Shown: positions 36,250-47,839 of the stretch, one piece after another
How the letters are laid out: each line of letters opens with the position of its first letter
Position numbering within the stretch: position 1 is the stretch's first letter
Assembly: GCF_000471905.2 (NCBI RefSeq)
Contig: NW_006500031.1
Span: 2,439,247-2,503,246, forward strand
DNA length: 64,000 nucleotides
DNA from: Amborella trichopoda
Taxonomy: Eukaryota; Streptophyta; Magnoliopsida; Amborellales; Amborellaceae
Direction: 5' to 3'
Made by a program: the position numbers and the translations under genes
The notes under the pieces: model-generated
Database searches by the model: none
What the model saw: the letters and a program-made list of their open reading frames with translations, nothing else
What the model was told of the DNA's origin: nothing

Positions 36250-36500
36250 CTTTTATTCGTGAAAAAAGTCTATGTAAGGTCGAGACTCTAATCATTTGAC
36301 TTAACGCATACTTCAAAAATTTACTAGAAGAGGTTGTTCTGATGTTGAAAGACCGTCATATCTCAACCTTGTGATGTGTGATGTGTGGGCATGTATTTTT
36401 TTTTTGTTCTGTTTTGTTTCAAGTTTGTAAAATAGTGTATCTTGTAATACATTATTGGGGCCGTTAATTTTCAATTATTGGGGCCGTTAATTTTCAATTG
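36250..36500 (-). mobile_element. Partial MITE, subfamily B, plus short duplication
   Basis: GAAAAAAGTCTATGTAAGGT CGAGACTCTAATCATTTGAC is followed by TTACTAGAAGAGGTTGTTCT. It ends in a 24-bp tandem pair with ATTATTGGGGCCGTTAATTT. Confidence 0.65.
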
Positions 36501-37422
36501 GGAAAGTGCATCTTGCAAATGCATTATACAATTTGGGGAGTGGTGCTGCAGCGCTTTTTAAACTATACAAGCAACACGATTAATTGTCATCTTTGTAGTC
36601 ACTCATGGAATGCCCCATATAATTTATCTGCGGAAATTTTTCGAAATAAGATACATGGACTGTTGGAATGTTTTTTTTATTGTTTTCTTGACAATATTCC
36701 ATAACTTTATTGATTACGAAAAACTTGCAATGAGCTCAAGCAATTAGAACATCCGAAACAATTTGAGACAACAAAGAAACAGGCCTTTTGGCCAAAGAAT
36801 CATCCGCTTGATAGCACTCTTTATAATGTAACATTCAAAGTATTCAAAATCTCCATAATTTCCATCCACTTGGCTCTTAATCTCCGCGGTGGCCTGGAAA
36901 TAAGATTATACCGGTTTTTAAATCCCCTCGATGGCACAAACAAGCTCGTTATCCTGCTCCTTAGTGATTTGGAGCCCTTGTAATACAACTAGCGATTCTG
37001 CTTCATTTGTTGTTTTTTTCACCTTCAAAAGAGAAAATAAATGCTAGTGCAATAATCCCTTACATTGCCCACCCACTCTAGCTGGTCATGGATTACCCTA
37101 TGAACTGCCATCACAATTCAACCTGTTGCTACCCATAACTGGGGCTTTTCAATGCCCTTTTACGCTCGTCTCTACATTATTCTGCATCATTAGATTAATC
37201 ACATTCACTTCCATGCCCACTTTTGACACACCAAAACCTTCGTTCTTAATCGAAAACCAGCTCCTTAAGCTGTGTTGTATCATTTTTGTACTATTTCTAA
37301 CTCCATTATCACCCCTTAAAAAGCGCACCTTTGCATTTCTAACCACACCAACTATAAAACCGCTGCTCTATCAATCTGAAAACTTAAATTCCCCACCTTT
37401 GGAAACCCATCAATAGGTAAAG

Positions 37423-37818
37423 GGTGTGGCTTGTATAGTGCCTAGGCTCTAAACAATCAAATTGTATGGAGCATACCTTCAAATAGGATTGAGAAGTATG
37501 GTTTTTATGCTGGAAATCTGTTTGATAGCCTTAAAATATATTTGCATCGTTATTTATAAAGTTTAAAGCTTAAAAACAGTGTAGATCGAGAGATCTATGA
37601 AAACTTGAAAATCTTGAAAATTTACGGTCCAAAAGTGCCTTACAAAATACACCATTTTCGAAACTTGTAATCCATTTTTTTCTCATGTCCATACATCTTG
37701 ATGTAGAGATGATGAATTTGAGGATTTTTTGGCATCAAAACAATCACTTCTAGTGAAATTTTTGATGGAGGCTTGAATTTGATTGTTTAGAGCCTCGGCT
37801 CTATATAAACTTTTCCCC
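37423..37818 (+). mobile_element. MITE, subfamily B, inserted in the LINE remnant
   Basis: It opens GGGTGTGGCTTGTATAGTG with CCTAGGCTCTAAACAATC and closes TTTAGAGCCTCGGCTCTATA with TAAACTTTTCCC. Flanks ATAGGTAAA and CTAGATAAA match at 7 of 9 bases. LINE coding text resumes on both sides. Confidence 0.85.
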
Positions 37819-38100
37819 TAGATAAATGCTCAATAATTTGAGTATGACTTTGAGGCAAAGATCCAAAAATGCTCAGTTTTTAAAAAAACTAGCACCAAAT
37901 ATCATAGGTAAAAAGGACAATGGAGAAAAAAATAATTCCCATTCTCATCGTACTCCTTACATAACAAACATATATTAGTGAAAGTTCTCTGTCTTTTCAT
38001 AAGGTTGTCGACAATCAAAGTCGTCTTTCCTTGAAACGACACCCAAAGAAATACTTTCACCTTTTGTGGGATTAGACAAGACCATATCGTATGCAGAGCA

Positions 38101-38283
38101 TCTATAATGAATAAATAGATTATTAGTTGATTTCACTGAAAAATGCCCTATCTATAATGAATAAATAGATTATTAGTTGATTTCACTGAAAAATGCCCGT
38201 CACTTTCAACTCCCCACACCAATTCATATTTATATACTCCCGTCACTTTCAACTTACCACACCAATTCATATTTATATTGTTG
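38101..38283 (+). repeat. Two adjacent tandem duplications (50-bp and 43-bp units)
   Basis: TCTATAATGAATAAATAGAT to GAAAAATGCCC occurs at 38101 and 38151. Directly after it, CGTCACTTTCAACTYMCCAC to TATTTATAT occurs at 38198 and 38241. Both lie within the LINE remnant. Confidence 0.88.
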
Positions 38284-38799
38284 GAACAATTTCAAGTTTT
38301 CAAGGAAATTTAGTACCCTGTTCAATTGCCCTATAAATGCATCATCTACTCTGTTTCATGAGCAGTTAACATACTTCTCTTTGAAAGTTGAACACCTCAC
38401 TTACTTTAGATATTGGATTAACCGCAGTACTAAAAATCAGAGGGATAGTAAGTTTCAAAGAAACATTAACTAACATTTACGATGCCAAAGATGAACTTTA
38501 GAACCATCTATAGTCTACCATGTTGAAACTCCTATTCTGCATAATGCCTTTCCACACTAGGAACTGATTTCGAGAGCCTCTATTTCCACCTATCCATAAA
38601 TTACTTCTTTCCATAGAGCATCCACACCATCGACCTCCGCCACCATTTACTCAAAAGAGTTTGATTGGTGAGCTTGATTACTCTAATACGCAGTCCCTCT
38701 TCTAAAACGGATGTATGCACTCTATCCTAACTCACCAAATGGTATTTCGTCTCCAAATCATCTGAATCCCACAAGAAAGTGAGAAACCAAGGAAATAGA

Positions 38800-41590
38800 G
38801 AAAAGCCCCCATTAAAAAGGAAAACCCACATTTTGAAAGAGAGAGAGAAACCCTAGAGGCTAGAGATCCTCTAGATAGAGAGAGTGAGAAATCCAAGATG
38901 ACAGAGCCTCTTAGGAAGAGTAACTTTTGTTTCAAGAGAGATTGAATGTATTTTTGTAAACAGTAAAGGAATTATCAGAATCCCACAACCCCAAACTACA
39001 CGGGCTAGACACTTTCTAGACACATCCCGGACCAAACCCCATTCATGGCCTAAAATCGACCATGAATTTGGCAAGCACAGAACGGGGAGGGGAAGTGACC
39101 TCTCGTAGAACCATTCTCGATCTTGTGTTCACGTCCTAACAGGCTGCTTAACCCAGGATCATCGATCGACAGACTTTTAGGAACCAGAACAATGAATGTG
39201 GTATTCAAAACCGGATTGGGCCCATTCTCCTACGTGGGAACCGATCCAAAAAAAATTCACTCCATAATTTTTAATTGAGCAAAATGCAATCTAAAAACGA
39301 AAAAGTGAAAATGGGTGGGCCCCGGGAAACTCGACCGACCCGGATTGCCTAGTTCCTTAATAGACTCATCTGATTCTTTGATAAAACCATGTGGGTATTT
39401 CAAAATTAGAATGAATCCCAATTTCGACTGAAACCATATTGCACCCCACCGATTCTTGATGGCTTTTTTTGAATCATTGGATCTTAAAGATAGATAGGGG
39501 AGATGAACTATAGTTAAGAGACGATCTAGGTTCATGTAGAGTTTAGCAGTTTCGACCTTAGAACGAATGGGGCATGTTATGCTACAAAGCATAGACGTAG
39601 ACATCAAGCCTCACCTGTCTGTCGTATGGCAAATGCGTGGCATTATAGCTGAAGCCATCCCACCGTTCATTCAAATCCCATAGCTGGGAGATGAGGGATG
39701 TAGGTAAAATGTATATATTGTTGGAGATATAAAGTAAGTTTTCTTATAAATTTAACCACTATCTATTTGAATGAATGGAGACGTGAGATACCTCCAGTAA
39801 AAAGCAAGACATGTTGGCATTACCATTACCTTTACTTTTCTTGTCACAAGTCTACAACTCGGGGTACAAATTTTTTTTTTTTAAATTTAAATAATATTTA
39901 AAAATATGAATGTGGCCTAATTTTGTTTGTATATGATATGGGTGTTTTTAGCATTGATAAAGGTTTTCTACTATAATCTCTCTTTTTATATTTTCCTTTA
40001 TCTTTGATTTGTAAAAATAGACATAGCTATATTGATTTTTCTGTAAAATCCATTTTGACATTTTTTTTTTATATATCTTATTTGGATTTTTTAAGCCTAC
40101 TTTTGGTTTTATTTGCTTTTATTACCTTTTCTTATTTGAACTACTTCTCTATTTTCTTTTATTTTTATTCGGCTTTTAGCCTGTGCAGGACTTTCTAATC
40201 CAAGGTCAAGAAATTTCATCCTATTTTTTTTCTCACTCAGAAGGTTTATGGTAGGTGAAATTACACGTTTTTGTTTAGATGCATAAATTTTAGACTTCAA
40301 TGGATATCAAAATTATCATTTCAACAATGGGTAGGGACTGATTCCATAAACTACTCAACTATAGAGTATGAAAATTATTAAAATTTATTAGATATTAATT
40401 CAAATTATTCTCAATAAGATTTCCTCAAACTAACTTATATTTATAGAAATACACGATCCCATGGCAAATGCACAGAAGGTATAATTTGAAATAGGATAAA
40501 GCAAAAAAGAGATATAGCTTAAGACCATTTATAAAATTCTCTAGCAATTTAATCCACATGACTAACAATTTTCTTCAAGCTTCACAAGTGCATAGAAACG
40601 AACTTCGAAACTTAATGTCTATAGAAATGAACTCAAAACTGGCAAACGTCTCAACCTTCAACCTTCTCCTTCTCCTTTTGGGTCGCCGAACGCTTTCAAC
40701 TCGAACGCTCTACAAATTTTACACTAGAAAAGTTTAAAAAACCAGAGAGAGAGGAAGAGAGTGTGTGTGCTAGGTGGTTTGGAGAGAAAATGGAAAATTA
40801 CCCTCTCGGCCCCAGCAATAGCAGCCTCTGTGTCATTCAACTTTCCAGATAGCAGCTCCGAGAGAGCTTCATTTGATGGTCAATTATTTTCTCTTTCCTG
40901 AAAATACATGAATGAAACAAAATTCAAAATCCTAACCGTACTAAAAAAAATTCAAGGTTCAATGACAAAATGAAACGCTCGCTTACATAGAATATTTATA
41001 CTCTCAATAATAGGATAACAAAATTTCAAACTGTCAGCACTTGCACCAAGAAAGAACCTGAGAATGTATTATCCGCAAATTCCATTGATAAAAAAAAAAA
41101 AACTAGACCAAAGAAAATTCTAAATTTAATACAGAAGCAACAAAAGATTTAATTAATAATTTCAAAGTGTACATGCCCATGAAGCCAGCCTCACTAAATC
41201 ATAAAGCAAAAAGGAAAACAATGAGAATTAAGCCATTAACGAATGCTTATAAGCTGGTGGTTCTCTCTCCTAGGACATCATCGTTGTCACGAAACTGGGC
41301 TTTTCAAGAGAAACCAAGTTTTAGTAAAAAAAAAAAAGGTCACAAATGGCTACAAAGATTTGGAATCCTTTGGTAAAATTCTTCTGATCCAAAACAAAGG
41401 TGGACTATCTTACTGCCAACAAACCTGAAAACCGAAATGCAAGATTTGCATTTCTTTTTTATGACAACCGAATCGAAAAGAGTTAACAACAATTAAAGAT
41501 ATCGATCATGGAGATATTCATTACTAGGGCTCTCTCATAGATATATTTTTCTTGATCTGCTTCTCTCCTTTCAGCATTTTCTCCCCGCTT
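38800..41590. other. Intergenic DNA, no gene supported
   Basis: Open frames here (for example 39257-39607 minus, 116 codons) show no recognisable family signature, no repeat of domain order and no splice support. 40660-40880 is somewhat GC-richer with AG runs, but no coding sense was found. Confidence 0.5.
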
Positions 41591-41591
41591 G

Positions 41592-41788
41592 AAAAAATAT
41601 GCTTTTGCAAGCGCGTACAAATCAATTAATTATTCATTTGTTTCATAAAACGGAAATACCGAATACTTTATGGGGAGTTTAGGTACCTGTAAATCTAAAA
41701 AATATGCTTTTGCACGCGCGTACAAATCAATTAATTATTCATTTGTTTCATAAAACGGAAATACCGAGATTAGGTACCTGTAAATCTA
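41592..41788 (+). repeat. Two-copy tandem repeat of about 105 bp; second copy shortened
   Basis: AAAAAATATGCTTTTGCA to TAGGTACCTGTAAATCTA occurs twice. The second copy lacks about 14 bp (ACTTTATGGGGAGT region). Confidence 0.88.
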
Positions 41789-41829
41789 TTACAGATTATA
41801 AGGAAATATGACTTTTTTATGGGTAAACT

Positions 41830-43360
41830 GAATAATAAAAAAATAAAAAGAGATTACACAAGATTTCTACAAAAATTAATAAATCCATTATACAAAGTGA
41901 TAGGTGAAAAATCTATTAACGGCTAATTTTGGAACGTCGTTCGTGTGCCTACCCTAAAAATATATTAGGTTGTAATCCCTCTCTCTTCATAATATCTAAT
42001 GTAGGTGATCTCTCGTTTTTTACGCTTCTCACCCATCTGAAAACAACAAATGTGATATAAAAATAAAAATAATAAAAATAAATTACACAACACAATCATA
42101 ATAAAATTTTTTACCCAACATAATCCTCATACAAGATTACTAAAATATCAATTGAAATAACATACCTCTTAAGTTTTCTCAAATATCTCAAAATTTTATA
42201 CTGCAATTACTGAACCTTCTAGTTTACTAATCTTTTAACTCATACCATCAATATTGAATTTAGTATCATAAATTTATTGTTTATTTAAAATTATATAGAG
42301 AAATATTTGAAAGACTTCTATAAAAAATAAATAAAAATAAAGCTTATCAAAATAAAATCATGTTATTCCAATCATATTGTTTCATTGACTTATCATGTTG
42401 AAACCAATGTCATGTTAGAAGACATGTGATTCTATGTAAGTGCCAAAGACATGTAAAATAAATAGAAAATGGGGTCATAGTCACTATAAAATAGTACCAA
42501 TTATTATTAGAATTTTTTTTTGAAATGGTGATAATGTTATTATTAAAAATCTTTTTGGATTGGTGTGATGATGATTTTAATTCCGTATTTTAGTAACATT
42601 TTGTGACAAAAAAGAAAAAAATGATAATTCTACATTTTAGTGGAATTTTGTGATAAAAAAAAGAAATAATAGTTTATAGGCACATGCTGAAAAAATATTG
42701 ATAATGCATTTCCTATATTTCTTCCAAACATAACCAAACAATATTTCCCAAGTTGCATCTAAATACTATCCAAATAATAACAATCTATTTACAAGTAATG
42801 TATGAAGCAGTAATATATTAAACCGATAATATATTTTATAGACAATATATTTCCAGGTATCCAAACGACCCTTATATGAATATACATAATCTTAGCTATA
42901 AACGCTAAATCACTTTTCAACTTGGAAGAGCCCAATGGAACTTGGATAGTACACAGTGGGACGAAGAAAGAGAGAGGAGAGAGAGCTAGAAGGAAAACTG
43001 TAATTATGTATTAACACAAACTATAATTCGATGCAGCCCATCAAACCCTAAGGACCAAATTTCAATACATTTTAAATTTTAAACAAATTCTCTCTCTCCT
43101 CTCTCTTACTTCCTCCTCCCCTCTCTCTCCCTATCTCTAACCATTTTCCCTCTCTCCTCTCTCTTTCTTACCAATAAAAACTATAATTCCAACTTAGGTA
43201 AAAAATATAGCTCAAAATTATGAAATTATTTAGACTACAAAATTAATATTTAAGTTTTTCAAAAGTATTTATTTAGTGAGTATTTTTTTTATTTATACAA
43301 AATGGCATCTTCAAAATAAATATTGAAGTGTGACTTGATAAGTTGTATCTAAATTCATAA
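41830..43360. other. Very AT-rich intergenic DNA with AG/CT tracts
   Basis: No gene. AG-rich (42965-42990) and CT-rich (43090-43170) stretches lie about 150 bp apart, and the phrase AGGTATCCAAACGACCCTTA at 42857 looks like a DNA transposon end whose partner was not found. Confidence 0.45.
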
Positions 43361-43566
43361 TTATTCTTAATTAAAAAGAATATATAGAATTATACAACAA
43401 TTATCTATCATCCCAAAATAATGCACGCTTTTGTATAAACAGTTGTCTTCATTCGAGCCATTGGGACTAGAGATTGAAAAGCCAAAAAAGAGGAGAGAGG
43501 GGAGAGAAAAAGAGAAAGAGGAGAGAGAGGGGGACAATGATGGGAGAGAGAGGATATTAATTTCGG

Positions 43567-44010
43567 ATGGGCATTGACACACGTACGGCTGAGATTCAAA
43601 AGGATGCTCGATCTTTCTCAGCTATGGCAAATCAAGAGAGCCTTTTGGCACTCTTGTGCAGCGTATATATATCTTTTGTGGTGGTCAAAATGCGTATACT
43701 ACATTGCTATTTATTTTCATTCGTGAGTATAGAATCTAACTGTAAAATATGAAATGTGTTCATCATTATTTTGAGAAAATAAATTAATTTATCAGAGAAT
43801 GTGAAATCTTTTGTGGTATTTATCTATGACATGTAATATGACTGAATTTGGGATCTTTCATATATCGCCAATCATTTAGTTTCTTATGACTGCAAATCTA
43901 GGTTTGAAATATGATCCCCTATTGCTTAGGGGCCAATATTTATATATAATTATATAAGCCGATTTATTAATGTAAGTTGGAGAAATTAGAATGGTAATGC
44001 ATTTTTAAAT
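43567..44010 (+). pseudogene. Truncated duplicate of the tomosyn-like gene's last exon and 3' flank
   Basis: 43567-43630 parallels the SNARE exon at 4427-4490 (reads GIDTRTAEIQKDARSFSAMA). It then lacks about 35 bp, from CAGGTGCTAAAG to GGAGCTC, which in the parent encode the end of the SNARE motif and lead to the stop. Similarity goes on through the parent's 3' UTR and past its poly(A) signal to about 4930, so this is a DNA-level duplication, not a spliced cDNA copy. Homology starts almost at the exon's acceptor. No upstream exons are present nearby, so it is very likely non-functional. Confidence 0.88.
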
Positions 44011-44014
44011 TTAG

Positions 44015-44112
44015 AAAAAAGTTTATATAGAGTGAAGGTTCTAAATAATCAAATTAAAATTCACCTCGAAAATTTCACTAGAAGAGATTGTTTTGATGCC
44101 CACATATTGTCA
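44015..44112 (-). mobile_element. MITE fragment, subfamily B
   Basis: GAAAAAAGTTTATATAGAG, TTCTAAATAATCAAATTAAA and TCACTAGAAGAGATTGTTTT match the left part of minus-oriented subfamily B copies. It directly follows the tomosyn duplicate. Confidence 0.65.
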
Positions 44113-44504
44113 AATTGTAAAATCGAGATAACCCAATCACTCTTTTTAAGCAAATAGGTATATCTCAAATCCCACTAAATTAAATTGGTGAGCCCTACGA
44201 GCAGAGCATGGGGGCTTATTTGTAGCATAGATTGTTGAAATGGAAGAGTTGAGGCTTTACCGAATTGGATATGTATAGCTTAGGATGAGGAGCAGATGAT
44301 TTTGATAGAAATGTAATTCTTCACGCTCTTTGTATGTTGTACTTGGGCTTTGACAAGACTTAGCTATATGTAAACAGTCATTGTTGAGGGTTTTTTGTTC
44401 TTGCAAAGCACGAGTTTGAGAGTCCTTTGCTTAACATAAAAAGCAAAAAGCCCAACCAATAGTTAGACCTTGTTACCATTGGCAAAGCAAGAGCAAAAAG
44501 CCAA

Positions 44505-44645
44505 CAAAGGTAAGCTCGAAAGCCAAGAAGCAAGGGCGCTAACTCGCCTCTAGCGCATCCTTTTTTTTTGTTGGGTCGAAAGCAAAACACAAGGGAGCTA
44601 GCGCGCCGCGCTGCTAGCGCATCCGTTTTCTTGCTGGAGTGTGCT
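44505..44645 (+). repeat. Imperfect duplicated GC-rich block with GCTAGCGC motifs
   Basis: TCGAAAGCCAAGAAGCAAGG to CTAGCGCATCC is followed by a second version TCGAAAGCAAAACACAAGGG to CTAGCGCATCC. The second holds AGCTAGCGCGCCGCGCTGCT, a self-complementary stretch. Much GC-richer than the flanks. Confidence 0.55.
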
Positions 44646-44699
44646 AGCATGTTAATATGATCCCCAAAACCAAAGAAATATAACACAAAAGTCTAACAA

Positions 44700-45990
44700 T
44701 TCAATATATCAAAGAAATCACAATTTGGGTTTCACAAGTAAGGTTTGAAAAACCGGATGGGCCGGCTGAACAGTCATCACTGGGACCCAATCGAGATGGT
44801 GAGTCCCAGAAAAACTTCAAAATTCTAAAAATAAAACTGAGTCCAATCCTAAAAAAATAGATGAATAGATTACATATTTTGATTAAATTCTGAAAAAGGT
44901 ATGAATATCGAGAATCATGATCCTGTCTAAGAAAACAGTAAAATCTAAACCGTACCTAAGAAAAATACAAGGACAAGAACATAAGTTTAACACACTATTT
45001 ATAAAAGTTTTGGATTTTCTTAAAATTCTGAAAACCTAAATGGAGAAAATTAATAATAAATACAAATATTATTCCAAAATCAACTAAACACTCGTTAGGA
45101 GGGGCTGGAAAAAGAAAAGGAAAAATATTTAACTATTGTTTACAAGACCATTCAGATTTTCTAGAAAAATTTTAGAATACCGAAATCAAGAAAATAAATT
45201 AAATAACAATAAATATTATTTGAAAACTATCTAAAACCTTACCCATTACAACTTAGAACCAAAAACCAAAGTATTTCTCTTATTTACAAAAATTATATTA
45301 TTATTTTTAGAAAATAAAATTAATATAAACATTAGTCAATAATTATCTTAACCCCCCCAAAGACCATAACAAACCAAAAAAAGAAATCGACATAATATTT
45401 TAAATTTTTTTATGGATTTTCGCAAAATTTTAAGGAAAATATGGATTAAAAGAAATATTCAAATAAATACAAATGTATTGAAAATTATTTAAACCATACC
45501 CATGACAAATATAAACTTTTCAAACACAAAAAATAGAAAAAAGATAAATTATATAAATTGATAAAATCCAACCAAATATTTCATTTCATCAAGATGACCT
45601 CTCACTCAAAATCAAAATAAAAAACATTTCAGAAAAAGGTGGAAAAATAGTTAAAAAATAACAAAAATATATCTTATAAATTTTTGTTTTGATTCAAAAT
45701 TTTCGCTCAGGTTTGGGTAGATCAATATTTTAGGAACATTTTGATACAAGTTTGAACATATGTAGTGAAATTTTGAGTGAAAGGAATCAAAGATTGCAGA
45801 TATCGGTTTAGAAAAGGCCCTAATAATTCCACTCTAGATCGCTTGAAAATGCATTTTGTTCCAAAAATAGATGTTTTAGAGGAATAAAAAAGGATTAATT
45901 TCGAACAAATTTCAGAGGCTTAGTTGTAATAATCAACGAGAAAATCGATAGAAAAGTGGATTGCATTTAAATAAAGGACCTGGTTTCTAT
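44700..45990. other. AT-rich intergenic DNA, no gene supported
   Basis: Long A/T-rich text with AAATATTATTTGAAAACTAT-like phrases recurring loosely. It may be an old retrotransposon terminal region, but no coding domain or paired repeat could be shown. Confidence 0.4.
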
Positions 45991-45999
45991 GCAGCCAAG

Positions 46000-46290
46000 C
46001 TTGCATATGTAGAAATTTGAGCCTCTTAATAAATCTATTTTTGAGATGGATTTTTTGACTTAATTTTTAAAGACATATAATCTCTAATATGAACATGAAG
46101 ATGAAGAAATAAATAAATTTTAAGGACTAAAAATAATAATTCTAGTAAAAAAACATTTTGACCGTTAGTTTCCATTATTTTTAGATGGAACACGTACTTG
46201 CATCGATCTTTAAGAAGGATGTTTTACACTTTTTGGATCGCATATGTAGTCCGTAGTGAAACAAATTTCCTTCAAAAAATGGTGAAAGAA
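46000..46290. repeat. Dispersed repeat family E, copy 1
   Basis: Phrases TTTTGAGATGGATTTTTTGA, GACATATAATCTCTAATATG and TTTTGACCGTTAGTTTCCAT recur in the same order at 57920-58195. Class not determined. Confidence 0.6.
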
Positions 46291-46365
46291 GAGAAATTGG
46301 TTTTTAACCTTAAAGTATCATAAATTTTAAGGGATTATATATAATGAGACCAATTATTTTTGATA

Positions 46366-46505
46366 TAGGGAGGTCACAATTACTTGCAACCATCCGATGT
46401 GAAATCCAATAGCTTGGATGTGTCACAAAGTTTAAAAAAAAATAATTGAACTTCTAAACTTAGCCGATGAAATAAAATGAATAGTTACCTAATTTCACAT
46501 CCAAC
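46366..46505. repeat. Dispersed repeat family D, copy 3
   Basis: GGAGGTCACAATTACTTGCA and ACCATCCGATGTGAAATCCA match the copy at 7609. It directly abuts the next open frame region. Confidence 0.6.
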
Positions 46506-46764
46506 ACCTTAAAAATGGTAGGTGGGTGCAATTTAGCAGAGAGCTAAGGGAGAAATAAAAAAGTCGGTCATCAAGAAATTCGCCACACACACTACGTACC
46601 CTCATCCTCATTGCTGTCGCTGGGGACCTCCAAAACAATGAAAACTCAGACGACGCACTGCACACTCGTATCAATGCCCTCCCCTCCCCTCCCCTCCCCT
46701 CGGTGCTTTTCATTATACAGCAAAACCATATATCAAATCAGCTGTCTCTCATCCTAATACAAAT

Positions 46765-47217
46765 ATGCGCTGCCTTCTCCTCTCCCTCCTAACCTCCACA
46801 GTGCAAATGCGTTGCCACCAAGGCTTGTTTGCCGAAGCTTCAATCGCGAGTGAAGAGCCATTCCGAGTAGCATACGAGAGAATTCGTGTGAGAAAGTTTT
46901 TGGTGGAGAGGTACAAACATAAACATAGTGGGGAGCTCACACTTGCGCAGGCGTCGGACTTCGGAGAAGAAGAAGAAGAAGAGGAAAGCAACGACGGTTG
47001 GGCTAAGTTGCTAAGAGAAGGGGTGGTGGCTCTGTTGTGCTCATATGGTGGGCACGGCTTCCCCCTTCAGCCATTTGCTTGTCTGCTCTGGTCACGGAGG
47101 AGGTTGCCTCAGCACAAGCACTTGGTTTCTCTAACATCACCACTACTTAGTTTGCTCCCCTCCTCCTCATATTATCCTTTGTTTGATGCTTCAACTTTTG
47201 CACGCACCACCGGCTGA
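46765..47217 (+). CDS. Unrecognised 150-codon open frame
   Basis: This is the longest uninterrupted ATG frame in the intergenic part of the window, in locally GC-richer DNA. Visible features are a region rich in charged residues (FRVAYERIRVRKFLVERYKH), a run of glutamates (about residues 69-76) and a hydrophobic or Ser/Leu-rich end. I recognise no family. An overlapping 80-codon minus frame covers the same bases. It could be a real small gene, an exon or pseudogene fragment, or chance. Confidence 0.25.
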   Translation: MRCLLLSLLTSTVQMRCHQGLFAEASIASEEPFRVAYERIRVRKFLVERYKHKHSGELTLAQASDFGEEEEEEESNDGWAKLLREGVVALLCSYGGHGFPLQPFACLLWSRRRLPQHKHLVSLTSPLLSLLPSSSYYPLFDASTFARTTG

Positions 47218-47540
47218 GAGACAATTAATCTCTCAGTTTTTCCTTTTTTTTTGGCTGCCTCAAAACCACTTGTGAAAGAGTGATTAAAAGGTGAACCTGT
47301 TGCGATCTGGGCTCTCGGCTTAGTGGTTAGGATCATTTAATCCATAGGTTGTTGTTTTTCCTTCGGTAAAGCTGAATTTGGTGTTCTTGAGAGACGAGGT
47401 AAAGAGAAAAAGGAATTTGTGCAGTCCCGGAAAATCACTCCAACTAAAAACACATCAAAATTTCTATGGTATGGTCCTGTGAGAGCCATAGCTCAAGCGA
47501 CCTTTCACTGCACAGAGAAGCACCTGATATTGGGCTCAGC

Positions 47541-47712
47541 TATTTGAGTTCCCATAAATCATTGTTCTACGTTTTACCGTCTCAAGCCCTGTTTGATTGC
47601 CAAAGTTGTGGTGAGAAGAGAGCCCCTATTTGAGTTCCCATAAATCATTGTTCTATGTTTTACCGTCTCAAGCCCTGTTTGATTGCCAAAGTTGTGGTGA
47701 GAAGAGAGCCAT
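47541..47712 (+). repeat. Two-copy tandem repeat, 86-bp unit
   Basis: TATTTGAGTTCCCATAAATC to GTGGTGAGAAGAGAGCC occurs at 47541 and 47627 with one visible base difference. A smaller repeat (AAAATGAATCATGRGAATT) lies at about 47761-47830. Confidence 0.88.
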
Positions 47713-47839
47713 AAAATGGAGGTGCGAAAAAATTGCAATTAGCTAGGTTTTTTATACTCTAAAATGAATCATGGGAATTTGTTCAACTGTACTTTCTCAT
47801 AAAATGAATCATGAGAATTGTTCGACTGTACTATCGCAT

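Larger units (their letters stand above)
35030..38795 (-). pseudogene. Degenerate LINE (non-LTR retrotransposon) ORF2 remnant
   Basis: Read on the minus strand, the domains come in the right order. Near 38790-38580 is the reverse transcriptase tail (FLWDSDDLETKYHLVS, TNQTLLSKWWRRS). Near 38045-37870 is a zf-RVT-like segment (IPQKVKVFLWVSFQGKTTL, CLLCKEY, FFLHCPF). Near 37120-36800 is an RNase H domain (LNCDGSS, GNP, PARVGG, NEAESLVVLQGLQI). Near 35190-35050 is its end (ISFEHVY, then RANKVANGFTKRGASL). Frames are broken by stops and shifts, and the upstream RT part is missing. MITEs at 36250-36500 and 37423-37818 and local duplications interrupt it. Whether the last piece (35.0-35.2 kb) belongs to the same copy is inferred. 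Confidence 0.8.

Noticed and set aside
44378-44686. 102-codon minus-strand open frame
   Set aside because: It arises from an imperfectly duplicated GC-rich block; no family, no splice signals, and the duplication explains the open frame.
47305-47345. CTTAGTGGTTAGGATC, like a tRNA A-box
   Set aside because: No B-box at the right distance and no tRNA fold; too weak to call a SINE or tRNA.
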